Shown: positions 1 through 7,087, counted from the stretch's first letter. The stretch: 36,701 nt of DNA from DATGLW01 sp035293965 (GCA_035293965.1 DATGLW010000109.1:1-36701); one strand, 5' to 3'. Program-made: numbers and translations. Notes: a model not told the origin generated them from the letters alone.

Positions 1-132
1 GGCGGCCACCCGCTGAACGCCCCAATCGTCGGCGTCGCGCCCACGAGCGACGGGCGCGGCTACTGGGAGGTGGCGAGCGACGGGGGCATCTTCGCCTTCG
101 GCGACGCCGCCTTCTTCGGGTCGGCCGACTGA
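1..132 (+). CDS. C-terminal fragment of an acidimicrobial repeat protein
   Basis: The frame is open from the first base to a TGA at 130-132 and encodes 43 residues, so the gene starts outside the window. The tail contains GYWEVASDGGIFAFGDAAFF, a glycine- and aromatic-rich unit that I recognise from large secreted proteins of Acidimicrobiia, where it recurs in tandem and probably forms a beta-propeller-like fold. Only one unit and part of the preceding one are visible. Molecular function is unknown. The downstream gene runs toward it on the other strand with only 31 nt between, which contain a GC-rich 12-nt palindrome at 144-155. The coding call is good and the family assignment is from memory. 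Confidence 0.7.
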   Translation, partial: GGHPLNAPIVGVAPTSDGRGYWEVASDGGIFAFGDAAFFGSAD

Positions 133-163
133 ACGCCACGCGGGCCGGGCCCGGCTGCAGCGC

Positions 164-1048
164 TCAACGGGGCGGCGCGGCCCTCCCCTGCTCCGCGCCG
201 CCCGCGGTGGTGGGCGCGATGGCACCGAGAGCCGCGTCGTCGTCGGGCATCGGCAAGTCGAGGGAGAGCTCGCTCAGGAGCCCGGCCGGGCTGATCCGGA
301 GGTGCCGCCGGTAGCGCACCCGGCTCCACAGCATCCGGCTCGACGCTGCCGAGCGGTAGTAGACGGTCACGAGCAGGTGCACCTCGTCGTCGGGGCGGTC
401 GAGCAAGAGCAGCGTGTGGCCGTGCGCCGGGTCCGTGGCCGACATCGGGAACGCCACCAGCGCCCTGCCCCCGACAGGGACCACCCCCTGCCCGTAGCCA
501 CGGAAGCTGTAGAGGGGCTCCTCGCCACCGCGGCGCACGAGGTCGATGCGGTGCGCGCGGGAGAGCACGGCGGGCCCGATCCCCACGTTGCAGAACGCGC
601 CGCACACCACCAGGGTCCGTGAGCCGACCTCGACCGTCCATGCGCCCACGCTCTGCTCCCCTGGCGGGTAGTACGGCCCGTCGGGGAGCTGCACGTGCAG
701 GAGCTGGTCTGCACTGGCACGCCCCGGTGGCGCCAGGGGTGCGGGAACGAGCAGCGGCGTGTGCGCCGCTGCCAGTGCCTGGCTCGTGGCCGTGGCCTGG
801 CGCCGGAGCTCGGCCGCCAGCTCGGCCGCCAGCTCCCCCGCGTGCTGCCAGCCTGCGCCGGCCAGATCGGCGCGGCGGGCGGCGATCGCCACGAGCTGGC
901 GGCCCTGCCCCACGACCTCTTCGGAGCGCCGGGCCACGATCCGCGCCGCCCTGGCCGTCAGGACGGCAACCGCGAGGAACAGGACGAGCGCCAGGGCCGT
1001 CGCCGCGGCGGCCACTGCTCCGACCTGCGCCCAGTCGACTGTCCCCAT
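164..1048 (-). CDS. Hypothetical single-pass membrane protein
   Basis: The product is 294 residues from an ATG at 1048 preceded by CGAGGCAG, a plausible ribosome-binding site. The frame is open further upstream, but that part is arginine-rich and lacks a start with a binding site. Residues about 11-33 form one hydrophobic segment, followed by a basic Arg-rich stretch and a helical alanine-rich region (about 40-95). A beta-rich domain follows, with motifs such as PYYPPGEQSVGAW and SFRGYGQGVVPVGG, and an acidic tail. The topology suggests a membrane-anchored protein with a globular C-terminal domain. I do not recognise the family and assign no function. Confidence 0.6.
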   Translation of the reverse strand: MGTVDWAQVGAVAAAATALALVLFLAVAVLTARAARIVARRSEEVVGQGRQLVAIAARRADLAGAGWQHAGELAAELAAELRRQATATSQALAAAHTPLLVPAPLAPPGRASADQLLHVQLPDGPYYPPGEQSVGAWTVEVGSRTLVVCGAFCNVGIGPAVLSRAHRIDLVRRGGEEPLYSFRGYGQGVVPVGGRALVAFPMSATDPAHGHTLLLLDRPDDEVHLLVTVYYRSAASSRMLWSRVRYRRHLRISPAGLLSELSLDLPMPDDDAALGAIAPTTAGGAEQGRAAPPR

Positions 1049-1074
1049 CTGCCTCGTTCCGGCTCCGAACAGGC

Positions 1075-1097
1075 GGCCCCGGCGGGCCGCCGGGGCC
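1075..1097 (-). terminator. GC-rich hairpin between methyltransferase and membrane protein gene
   Basis: GGCCCCGGCG at 1075-1084 and CGCCGGGGCC at 1088-1097 form a perfect 10-bp stem with a 3-nt loop. It lies about 165 nt beyond the methyltransferase stop and 27 nt before the next start on the same strand. No T-tract follows, as is common for actinobacterial terminators. It could instead be a 5' leader hairpin of the downstream gene. Confidence 0.4.
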
Positions 1098-1264
1098 CAT
1101 CTTGGTGGACACGCGTCGAGGACGCGAGGATGCTGCGTCGCGCGGCAGCGAGACCGGCGCCGCAAGAGAGGGGGCATGGACTGCGGTACAGGCGCGGGCG
1201 GGTGCCAGGGCTGCGGTGGTCACCGGCAGCCCGCGACGGGCAGCGGCGCAAGGGGCGGGCCCAG

Positions 1265-1840
1265 TCAGCAGCGGCGGTGGACGGACACCGCGTAGTCCCC
1301 GCCGGGCTCGAACGGGCCGCGTTCCCACGTCGCGAAGCGCTCCTCGAGCACGAGCCCCGCCGCGGCTGCAAGCTCGTCGTACCTGGGGAGGTCGAGGCCG
1401 TGGGGACGCAGCGAGAACCCGGCCACCAGCAGCCCGCCAGGAACGAGGTGCGCGGCCACGTTGCGCAGGACAGCCGCCTCGGTGCCCGGGGTCACGAAGA
1501 TCATCACGTTGCCGGCCATCACGGCCGCCTCGAAGCGCTGGTCGAGCTGCACGTCGGCGAGGTCGGCCTCCACCCACCGGAGCGCCGGCGCCTTGGCGCG
1601 AGCCACCTCCAGCATGCCCGGATCGATGTCGACGCCGACGACGTGGATCCCGCGCCGTGCCAGCTCGATGGCCACGCGGCCGGTCCCGCACCCCGCATCG
1701 AGGACGGAGCGGACGCCGAAAGAGGCAACGAGCTCGGCCTCGCCGTGGATCCCCACACCCTGGGCAGCCAGCTCCTCGAACCGCCGGTCGTACGCACGGC
1801 CGTGGGGCCGGCTCCCCTCGAGCCACGGATTGCCCGACAC
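1265..1840 (-). CDS. Class I SAM-dependent methyltransferase
   Basis: The protein has the Rossmann methyltransferase signature. VLDAGCGTGRVAIELA is motif I, the glycine-rich SAM-binding loop. VVGVDIDPGMLEVAR follows, with the acidic residue that binds the ribose, then VEADLADV and the late strand LVPGGLLVAGF. The best start is the GTG at 1840, preceded by GGGGGAG, giving 191 residues (VSGNPWLEG...). An ATG at 1864 and another in-frame start at 1900 would give 199 or 211 residues with weaker upstream signals. The substrate cannot be inferred; small proteins of this type methylate many metabolites. It sits alone between dnaB and an unknown gene, so context gives no pathway. Confidence 0.8.
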   Translation of the reverse strand: MSGNPWLEGSRPHGRAYDRRFEELAAQGVGIHGEAELVASFGVRSVLDAGCGTGRVAIELARRGIHVVGVDIDPGMLEVARAKAPALRWVEADLADVQLDQRFEAAVMAGNVMIFVTPGTEAAVLRNVAAHLVPGGLLVAGFSLRPHGLDLPRYDELAAAAGLVLEERFATWERGPFEPGGDYAVSVHRRC

Positions 1841-1933
1841 GTGCTCCCCCAAGCACCCGACCATACCAAGCACACCCACCCGGCACCCCCGCGAAGACAC
1901 TGCCCGACGGCAGCGCCCAGCTGCCGGCCTGCG

Positions 1934-1960
1934 CCGGCCGACGGGCGGCCCGTCGGCCGG
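1934..1960 (-). terminator. Hairpin terminator downstream of dnaB
   Basis: CCGGCCGACGGG at 1934-1945 and CCCGTCGGCCGG at 1949-1960 form a perfect 12-bp stem with a CGG loop, 38 nt beyond the dnaB stop codon. There is no U-tract. Position and strength make it the likely end of the rpsF-to-dnaB transcription unit. Confidence 0.6.
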
Positions 1961-1998
1961 TCGACTCTCGGTCTGTTTGCTGCCGGGGTTCGCGCCGG

Positions 1999-3393
1999 TC
2001 AGAGCATCTTCATGTTGTCGAAGCGCGCGAACTGGTTCCGGAAGGCGAGGTGGATCGAGCCGGTGCGGCCGTTTCGGTGCTTGGCCACGATGATCTCCGC
2101 CATGCCGCGCCGGTCGAGCGGTGCATCGGGGTCGTACTGCTCCTCGCGGTAGATGAAGAGGACCACGTCCGCGTCCTGCTCGATCGAGCCCGATTCGCGC
2201 AGGTCCGACAGCATCGGCCGCTTGTCCTGCCGCTGCTCGAGGTTGCGCGACAGCTGCGAGAGCGCCACGACGGGCACCTCGAGCTCACGGGCCAGGATCT
2301 TGAGGCCGCGGCTGATCTCGGCCACCTCGACCTGGCGGTTCTCGGCCCGCCCGCGCCCGGTCATCAGCTGGAGGTAGTCGACGACCACGAGGCCGAGATC
2401 GCCTTCGGTCTTCTTCAGGCGTCGTGCCCGGGCCCGGATGTCCATGACCGTGACGTTCGGGTTGTCGTCGATGAAGATGGGGGCGTCGCTCAGGCGGCTG
2501 ATGGCAGTGCTCACCTTCCCCCAGTCCGACTCCTGGAGGTGGCCTATCCGCAGCCGGTGCGCATCGACCAGTGCCTCGGACGAAAGGATCCGCTGGGTGA
2601 GCTCGAGGTGGCCCATCTCGAGGGAGAAGAGCAGCACCGGGCGACGCTCGACGACGCCGGCGTGGGCGACCATCCCGAGAGCGAAGCTGGTCTTCCCCAT
2701 CGAAGGCCGGGCGCCGACGACGGTGAGGCTGGAGGGCTGGAGGCCCGCCAGCATCTCGTCGAGATCGGTGTAGCCGGTCCGCAGCCCCGTGACCGTGTCG
2801 TGGCGGTTGGCGAGCTGCTCGATCCGCTCCAGGCTCGGTACGAGGAGGTCGCCCAGCGAGCTGATCGACTCGACGGTGCGCCGCTGCCCCACGTCGAAGA
2901 CGAGGCGCTCGGCTTCGTCGACCGCACCCGCCACGTCTTCGGGGACCGCGTAGGCAAGGTCGGCGATCTCGCCCGCCACGGCGACCAGCCGACGGAGCAG
3001 CGCGTGCTCCTCGACGATGCGCGCGTAGTGCACCGCGTTGGCGATCGAGGGTGTGTTCGCCTGGAGCGAGACCAGCAACGCCGGGTCGCCCACCGACTCG
3101 AGGAGCCCAGAGCGCCGCAGCTCGTCGGCGACCGTGACCGCGTCGACCGGCTCGCCGCGTTCGAAGAGGGCACGGATGGCGGCGAAGATGTGGCCGTGCG
3201 CCGGCTTGTAGAAGTCGGCCGGACCGCAGATCTCCATCGCGGCGGCAGCGGCGTCGCTCGACAGCAGCATGGCGCCGATGAGGGACTCCTCGGCCTCGAG
3301 GTTGTGAGGCGGCACCCGCGGGGTGCCCGAGGCAGGCCGGAGCGGCCGCGGACGAGTCGGTTCGTAGGCCTGCACCACGGGCTCTACCCTCAC
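1999..3393 (-). CDS. dnaB: Replicative DNA helicase DnaB
   Basis: The product is 464 residues, typical for DnaB, the hexameric 5'-3' helicase that unwinds DNA at the fork. The N-terminal domain (about 28-130) begins PPHNLEAEESLIGAML. The RecA-like C-terminal domain has Walker A GARPSMGKT at 227-235, Walker B LVVVDYLQLM at 335-344 and the DnaB signature DLRESGSIEQDAD at 397-409. No intein is present, unlike the DnaB of some mycobacteria. The frame opens at a GTG at 3393; a second GTG at 3378 is possible. It lies downstream of rpsF-ssb-rpsR-rplI on the same strand, the usual actinobacterial order. A DciA-family gene, a probable loader, is present at 30967. Confidence 0.97.
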   Translation of the reverse strand: MRVEPVVQAYEPTRPRPLRPASGTPRVPPHNLEAEESLIGAMLLSSDAAAAAMEICGPADFYKPAHGHIFAAIRALFERGEPVDAVTVADELRRSGLLESVGDPALLVSLQANTPSIANAVHYARIVEEHALLRRLVAVAGEIADLAYAVPEDVAGAVDEAERLVFDVGQRRTVESISSLGDLLVPSLERIEQLANRHDTVTGLRTGYTDLDEMLAGLQPSSLTVVGARPSMGKTSFALGMVAHAGVVERRPVLLFSLEMGHLELTQRILSSEALVDAHRLRIGHLQESDWGKVSTAISRLSDAPIFIDDNPNVTVMDIRARARRLKKTEGDLGLVVVDYLQLMTGRGRAENRQVEVAEISRGLKILARELEVPVVALSQLSRNLEQRQDKRPMLSDLRESGSIEQDADVVLFIYREEQYDPDAPLDRRGMAEIIVAKHRNGRTGSIHLAFRNQFARFDNMKML

Positions 3394-3555
3394 CCACCAG
3401 CCCTGTGTGGCGGAAGGGGAGGAACCTGGGGATTCAGGACGCGAACGCCCTGGTAGAACCTGTGGCTAGCCCTGTGGACGAGGGTGGACACCGCCGCTGA
3501 GGCTGGGGAGGACGCACGCACGCCGCCAGGGTGGCAAGCGGGTGTGTCATCCGGC

Positions 3556-4005
3556 TCAGCGTGCTGGCGTCACCTCGACGGTCACCATGACCGTCACGCC
3601 ATCGAAGAGCTCCAGGGTCACGTCGTGGCTGCCGACGGTCTTGATGGGCTCGTCGAGGGCGACCTGGCGCCGATCCAGCTCGACACCCTTCTGCGAGCGG
3701 GCGGCCTCGAGGATGTCGGCGGCCGACACCGACCCGAAGAGCCGCCCGCGGGTACCGGCCCGAGCCTCGACGCGCAGCACGGAGCCGGCGAGCACCGTCG
3801 CCTGCTGCTCGGCCGCCTGGCGGTCGCGCGCCTCGCGCAGGTCGCGGGCGCGGCGCATGGCTGCCGCCTGCTCCGCGAGCCGGTCGGTCGCGGCGAGCGC
3901 CTTGCCCTGGGGGAGCAGGAAGTTCCGGGCGAACCCGCCGGCCACGTCGACGAGGTCGCCGCGCCGGCCCACGCCGGCGACGTCGCGCCGCAAGAGGACC
4001 TTCAT
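3556..4005 (-). CDS. rplI: 50S ribosomal protein bL9
   Basis: The product is 149 residues, the normal length for bL9. The N-terminal rRNA-binding domain starts MKVLLRRDVAGVGRRGD and contains the signature GFARNFLLPQGKA (about 24-36). It is followed by the long connecting helix (about 40-75) and the C-terminal domain. The ATG at 4005 overlaps the rpsR stop by 4 nt (ATGA), which suggests translational coupling. bL9 binds near the L1 stalk of the large subunit. dnaB follows 162 nt downstream on the same strand. Confidence 0.97.
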   Translation of the reverse strand: MKVLLRRDVAGVGRRGDLVDVAGGFARNFLLPQGKALAATDRLAEQAAAMRRARDLREARDRQAAEQQATVLAGSVLRVEARAGTRGRLFGSVSAADILEAARSQKGVELDRRQVALDEPIKTVGSHDVTLELFDGVTVMVTVEVTPAR

Positions 4006-4457
4006 TCGCCCACCCCGTCCGCACCGACGAGCACCTCGGCCGAGCCCTCGGCATCGGGGGCCTGCGGTTCCTGACCGCCCGGCACGCCCTCGAGCTCGGC
4101 GCCCGGCGAGCCGGACGAGGCACCCCTGGCGACCCGCTCGCCCCGTTCGCCACCACGACCGCGGCCCCGACTGCCAGGTCGCTCGGTGACCGTCCGCTGC
4201 GTGTAGGGAAGCAAGACGAGCTCTCGCGCCGTCTTGATGGCGAGGGCGACGTCGCGCTGGTGCTGGGCGCAATTGCCGGTGACCCGGCGTGCCCGGATCT
4301 TGCCGCGGTCGCTCATGTACTTGCGCAGGAGGGGCACGTCCTTGTAGTCGACCCAGGCCACCCCGTCGCGGCACAACAGGCACGGCTTCTTCTTGACCTT
4401 GCGCGCCGCCTCCTTGGCCGAGGTGCGCCGCGAAGTGCGGGCATTGTTGCGTGCCAT
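4002..4457 (-). CDS. rpsR: 30S ribosomal protein bS18 with long C-terminal tail
   Basis: bS18 pairs with bS6 on the 30S platform. The core is clear: KPCLLCRDGVAWVDYKDV, then LLRKYMSDRGKIRARRVTGN and CAQHQRDVALAIKTARELVL. The CxxC plus a later Cys-x-x-His matches the zinc-binding (C+) form. The protein is 151 residues, whereas typical S18 is 70-90. After LLPYTQR there is an extension of about 60 residues, first Arg/Gly-rich and then acidic, probably disordered. The ATG at 4457 overlaps the last base of the ssb stop (TGATG), and the end overlaps rplI by 4 nt. Confidence 0.95.
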   Translation of the reverse strand: MARNNARTSRRTSAKEAARKVKKKPCLLCRDGVAWVDYKDVPLLRKYMSDRGKIRARRVTGNCAQHQRDVALAIKTARELVLLPYTQRTVTERPGSRGRGRGGERGERVARGASSGSPGAELEGVPGGQEPQAPDAEGSAEVLVGADGVGE

Positions 4458-4915
4458 CAGAACGGCTCCTCGTCGTACCCGAAGCCACCCACGGGCTCTT
4501 CCACCCGGGGGGGCGGCGCCTGGCGCTGGCCGCGCGCGGCGTCGGCCGGGCCACGTCGCTCGTTCTTGGTCACCTGAGCGGTGGCCCACCGCAGCGACGG
4601 GCCAACCTCGTCGGCCACCACCTCGATCTTCGAGCGGCGGTCGCCGTCGGGCGTCTCCCAGCTGCGCTGCTCGAGGCGACCCGTCACGACGACCCTGGCC
4701 CCCCGGCTCAGGCTCTCGCTCACGTTCTCGGCCATCTCCCGCCAGCAGACCACGTCGACGAAGCTCGTGGCCTCCTCCCACTCCTGGGTCTGGCGGTTCT
4801 GCCAGCGCCGGTTCACCGCCAGCCCGAACGTGGCCGTGGCCTGCCCGGTGTTGGTGAACCGCAGCTCGGGGTCGCGGGTGATGTTCCCCACCAGCGTCAC
4901 GCTGTTGTCGGGCAT
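4457..4915 (-). CDS. ssb: Single-stranded DNA-binding protein
   Basis: The product is 152 residues with the OB-fold start MPDNSVTLVGNITRDPELRF (residues 1-20) and the conserved block FVDVVCWREMAENVSESLSR. A short Gly/Pro/Arg-rich linker leads to the acidic C-terminal tip DEEPF, which in this family binds partner proteins such as polymerase subunits and helicases. SSB forms tetramers that coat single-stranded DNA at replication forks. It sits between rpsF (27 nt upstream) and rpsR (1-nt overlap), the standard bacterial arrangement, so its expression is tied to the ribosomal-protein transcript. Confidence 0.97.
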   Translation of the reverse strand: MPDNSVTLVGNITRDPELRFTNTGQATATFGLAVNRRWQNRQTQEWEEATSFVDVVCWREMAENVSESLSRGARVVVTGRLEQRSWETPDGDRRSKIEVVADEVGPSLRWATAQVTKNERRGPADAARGQRQAPPPRVEEPVGGFGYDEEPF

Positions 4916-4942
4916 GTCGTGTCCTCCCTCTCCGGCCGGAGC

Positions 4943-5290
4943 CTAACCGGCAACGCGGCCGGCAGGTCGGGGGGACGGCATGGCCGCGGCGCGCCGCGGC
5001 GCCTTGTCGGGGAGCCGCACGACCTTGTGGCGCACCACCTCGTCGGCCAGGGAGAGCATCCGATCGACCGCCGGCAGCCCCGAGGGCTCGGCCCCGAACT
5101 CGACCAGCACGTAGTAGCCCTCGCGCTTGTGGTTCACCTCGTAGGCGAAAGCCCGGCGGCCCCACCGCTCGACGGCACCCGGGTTGCCCCCCGAGGCGCG
5201 GATCGTCTCGAGCAACCGATCGATCACCGCCTGCACAGCCTGCGGCTCGGCGGCGGCGTCGAAGATCACCATGACTTCATAGGGCCGCAT
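4943..5290 (-). CDS. rpsF: 30S ribosomal protein bS6
   Basis: The product is 115 residues starting MRPYEVMVIFDAAAE, the usual bS6 N-terminus, with the conserved FAYEVNHKREGYYVLVEF and a basic C-terminal tail. The ATG at 5290 is preceded by GGGAGG, a strong ribosome-binding site. bS6 dimerises with bS18, encoded two genes downstream, on the small-subunit platform. It is the first gene of the rpsF-ssb-rpsR-rplI unit, and the upstream 200 nt carry hairpins, a -10-like element and a tandem repeat array (annotated separately). Confidence 0.97.
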   Translation of the reverse strand: MRPYEVMVIFDAAAEPQAVQAVIDRLLETIRASGGNPGAVERWGRRAFAYEVNHKREGYYVLVEFGAEPSGLPAVDRMLSLADEVVRHKVVRLPDKAPRRAAAMPSPRPAGRVAG

Positions 5291-5312
5291 CAGCGGCTCA
5301 CCTCCCTCTGGA

Positions 5313-5343
5313 CCGGGCAGCGCCCGGGCCCCGCGCTCGGGGC
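5313..5343 (-). promoter_or_regulatory. Tandem hairpins in the rpsF leader
   Basis: Two adjacent perfect stem-loops lie just upstream of the rpsF ribosome-binding site. CCGGGC/GCCCGG spans 5313-5327 with a 3-nt loop, and GCCCCG/CGGGGC spans 5328-5343 with a 4-nt loop. In many bacteria the rpsF leader binds the S6:S18 complex for feedback control. These hairpins are candidates for such an element, but I cannot match them to the published consensus by eye. Confidence 0.35.
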
Positions 5344-5382
5344 AGGGTTCTCGGTCTGGGCCCCCGACGGGGACGGCGCTCG

Positions 5383-5388
5383 ATGCTA
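5383..5388 (-). promoter_or_regulatory. Putative -10 element for rpsF
   Basis: On the minus strand this reads TAGCAT, fitting the actinobacterial TANNNT -10 pattern and identical to the element upstream of rpmH. Transcription would start near 5376 and give an approximately 86-nt leader. The -35 region would fall inside the adjacent 14-bp repeat array. Confidence 0.4.
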
Positions 5389-5498
5389 GCGGTTCTGTCC
5401 GGCGCCTTCCGTCCGGCGCCTTCCGTCCGGTCAGTTCCAACCGGGCGGTTCTGTCCGGCGGCTTCCGTCCGGTCAGTTCCGACCGGTCAGTTCCGTCC
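5387..5498. repeat. Tandem array of eight 14-bp repeats upstream of rpsF
   Basis: Eight consecutive 14-nt units fit a GG-N4-TTC-N3-CC consensus: tagcggttctgtcc (5387, diverged first unit), ggcgccttccgtcc (5401 and 5415, identical), ggtcagttccaacc (5429), gggcggttctgtcc (5443), ggcggcttccgtcc (5457), ggtcagttccgacc (5471) and ggtcagttccgtcc (5485). Several units are themselves small inverted repeats; the one at 5471 is GGTC-6-GACC. The array abuts the putative rpsF -10 element and lies between rpsF and the 3' end of panB. No spacers or CRISPR features are present. Confidence 0.85.
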
Positions 5499-5562
5499 CG
5501 TCGGTCCGGCGCCCCTGGGCGAGCCCTGGCTCCCGATGCGGCCCTCGCAGGGTCGCGACGGG

Positions 5563-6438
5563 TCAGGGTGGCTCGGGAGGGCGCGGCGGCTCCGGATTCG
5601 GTCCGAGCGCGTCGCGCAGGTCCGGCGGCCCGTGGTAGCTCTCCTCGGCGGAGGGGAACCGGCCGTCGCGCACGTCGGCGGCGAAGCGGGCGATGGCCTC
5701 GGTCGCCAGCCCGCCCATGTCGAGGTAGGCCCGGGCGAAGCGGGGGGCCGGCCGCCGCCCCAGGCCGAGCAGGTCGTGGAAGACGAGCACCTGGCCGTCG
5801 CAGGAGGGGCCGGCGCCGATGCCGATGGTCGGCACGTCGACGGTCCCGGTGGCTGCCTCGGCCACCACGTCGGGCACGCCCTCCAGCACCAGGGCGAAGC
5901 AGCCCGCCTCGGCCAGCGCCGCTGCCGCAGCCACGAGCGACCTGGCGGCCTCGCCCGTTCGCGCCTGCACGCGGTAGCCGCCCATGGCGTGGACCGATTG
6001 GGGCGTGAGCCCGAGGTGGCCCATGACCGGGATCTCGGCTCGCAGGAGAGCCGAGATCACCGGCAGGCGCACCTCGCCTCCCTCGAGCTTGACCGCCTCG
6101 GCCCCGGCCCGGACGAGTGCGGCGGCATTGCGGACGGCTTCCTCTGGGCCGAGGTGGTAGCTCATCCACGGCATGTCTGCCACGATCAACGCCCGGGGCC
6201 CGGCTCGGGCGACGGCCGCCACGTGGCGCACCATGTCGTCGACCGTCACGTGCAGGGTGTCGGGATAGCCGAGCACGTTGTCGGCCACCGAGTCGCCGAC
6301 GAGCACGATGTCCACTCCGGCCGCGTCCACGATCCGCGCTCCCGGCGCGTCGTACGCCGTCACCATGACGATCGGCCGGGACCCGCTGCGCCGCTTGCGC
6401 GAGCGGATGTCGGGAACGGTGACCCGCTCGACGCTCAC
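5563..6438 (-). CDS. panB: 3-methyl-2-oxobutanoate hydroxymethyltransferase (PanB)
   Basis: The first committed enzyme of pantothenate synthesis transfers a hydroxymethyl group from methylene-tetrahydrofolate to alpha-ketoisovalerate. Family motifs are VMVTAYDAPGARIVDAAG, the metal-ligand region LVGDSVADNVLGY, ADMPWMSY, the lysine-containing VKLEGGE, GHLGLTPQSVHAMGGYRVQ, the catalytic-glutamate strand LVLEGVP and IGIGAGP. The length is 291 residues with a proline-rich C-terminal tail. The GTG at 6438 overlaps the stop of the upstream DUF5318 gene by 4 nt (GTGA), so the two are probably translated together. No panC or panD is nearby. Confidence 0.95.
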   Translation of the reverse strand: MSVERVTVPDIRSRKRRSGSRPIVMVTAYDAPGARIVDAAGVDIVLVGDSVADNVLGYPDTLHVTVDDMVRHVAAVARAGPRALIVADMPWMSYHLGPEEAVRNAAALVRAGAEAVKLEGGEVRLPVISALLRAEIPVMGHLGLTPQSVHAMGGYRVQARTGEAARSLVAAAAALAEAGCFALVLEGVPDVVAEAATGTVDVPTIGIGAGPSCDGQVLVFHDLLGLGRRPAPRFARAYLDMGGLATEAIARFAADVRDGRFPSAEESYHGPPDLRDALGPNPEPPRPPEPP

Positions 6439-6884
6439 CGGCTGCGCGCGGAGGCCGGCCGAGGCCCGCCGGCCGAGTACTTCCGGGTCAAGTGGTGCCA
6501 GGCGCAGTCCGGGCACACCTCGACGGCGAAGCAGGTCACCGGCTCCTGCCGGTGACGGAGTCGGTTGAGCTCGGCCACCGAGCCCGGGCAGCGGCCCCCG
6601 GGGGGCAGGCGCGTCCCGAACACGAAGGTCACCTCGACCGTATCGGCCGCCTCGCAGACCGGGCACAGCTCGCCGGTCGGGCGCCCCACGTTGCGCGCTG
6701 CCCGGAGCAGCTCGGGGTGGGCGTCGCAGACGTCCGCCCGCTGGAGCTTGCCGCGCTTGACGTCCCGCACCACGGCGTTGCGGACCAGCCGGTACTCGAC
6801 GCCGGCTTCGGCGGGGAGTGGCGCCGGTCGACGAGAGGCCCCGGGCCGAGACGATGCGGTCACGCCACGCGAGGCTACTGCCAC
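6435..6884 (-). CDS. DUF5318 family protein with two CxxC motifs
   Basis: The product is 149 residues, of which the last 120 or so match DUF5318 of Actinomycetota as I know it from mycobacteria. The matching blocks are VEYRLVRNAVVRDVKRG, DVCDAHPELLRAARNVG, LCPVCEAADTVEVTFVFG and VEVCPDCAWHHLTRKYSAG. The two CxxC pairs (CPVC and CPDC) suggest a zinc-ribbon-like fold. Function is unknown. In mycobacteria a relative lies in the ino1-padR to rpsF interval, the same neighbourhood as here. The first 30 residues are Ala/Ser/Arg-rich and the start is uncertain (ATG 6884 or GTG 6863). The stop overlaps panB by 4 nt. Confidence 0.8.
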   Translation of the reverse strand: MAVASRGVTASSRPGASRRPAPLPAEAGVEYRLVRNAVVRDVKRGKLQRADVCDAHPELLRAARNVGRPTGELCPVCEAADTVEVTFVFGTRLPPGGRCPGSVAELNRLRHRQEPVTCFAVEVCPDCAWHHLTRKYSAGGPRPASARSR

Positions 6885-6919
6885 CGAGGCCGCCTGGTGG
6901 CGTGGCCGGGAGCCGGCCC

Positions 6920-7018
6920 AGGTTCCCTGCCTGGCGCCTGTTCCTGGCGAAGCCCCGGCGCAAGAGCCCGCCCCCGTCCGAGGTCCCCTGCCTGGCGCCT
7001 GTTCCGGGCGAAGCCCCG
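6920..7018. repeat. Pair of 38-bp direct repeats
   Basis: Positions 6920-6957 and 6981-7018 match at 36 of 38 bases (offset 61 nt) and share the core cctgcctggcgcctgttcc. They lie in the 203-nt gap between the divergent DUF5318 and PadR genes. The sequence is not an obvious protein-coding remnant or hairpin. A recent local duplication or two copies of a genome-dispersed repeat are both possible. Confidence 0.8.
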
Positions 7019-7050
7019 ACAGTTCCTCGACAGGGCGCGCGGCGAGCTAT

Positions 7051-7087
7051 TTGCCCTACCGTTATATCGGAGCGATATACTTCTCAG
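7051..7087 (+). promoter_or_regulatory. Promoter and palindromic operator of the padR-like gene
   Basis: A -10 element TATACT lies at 7076-7081, six bases before the ATG at 7088, so the transcript would be leaderless. A possible -35 TTGCCC lies at 7051-7056 with a long 19-nt spacer. A perfect inverted repeat TATATCG-GAG-CGATATA (7063-7079) overlaps the -10 element. This is an AT-rich island in GC-rich DNA and is of the kind bound by PadR-family regulators, so autorepression is likely. Confidence 0.6.

Noticed and set aside
1999..3393. Intein in DnaB or GyrA
   Set aside because: Both proteins are of normal length, with uninterrupted motifs.
619..3456. A 945-codon open frame on the plus strand opposite the methyltransferase and dnaB genes
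   Set aside because: It is the mirror of well-supported genes in very GC-rich DNA, has Arg/Pro/Gly-rich nonsense composition and no domain.
3460..3481. DnaA boxes between rplI and dnaB (TGTGGCTAG, TGTGGACGA)
   Set aside because: Only two weak matches, without AT-rich DNA or other origin features; probably chance.
5387..5498. CRISPR-like array
   Set aside because: The units are 14 nt, contiguous and lack spacers; no cas genes are nearby.
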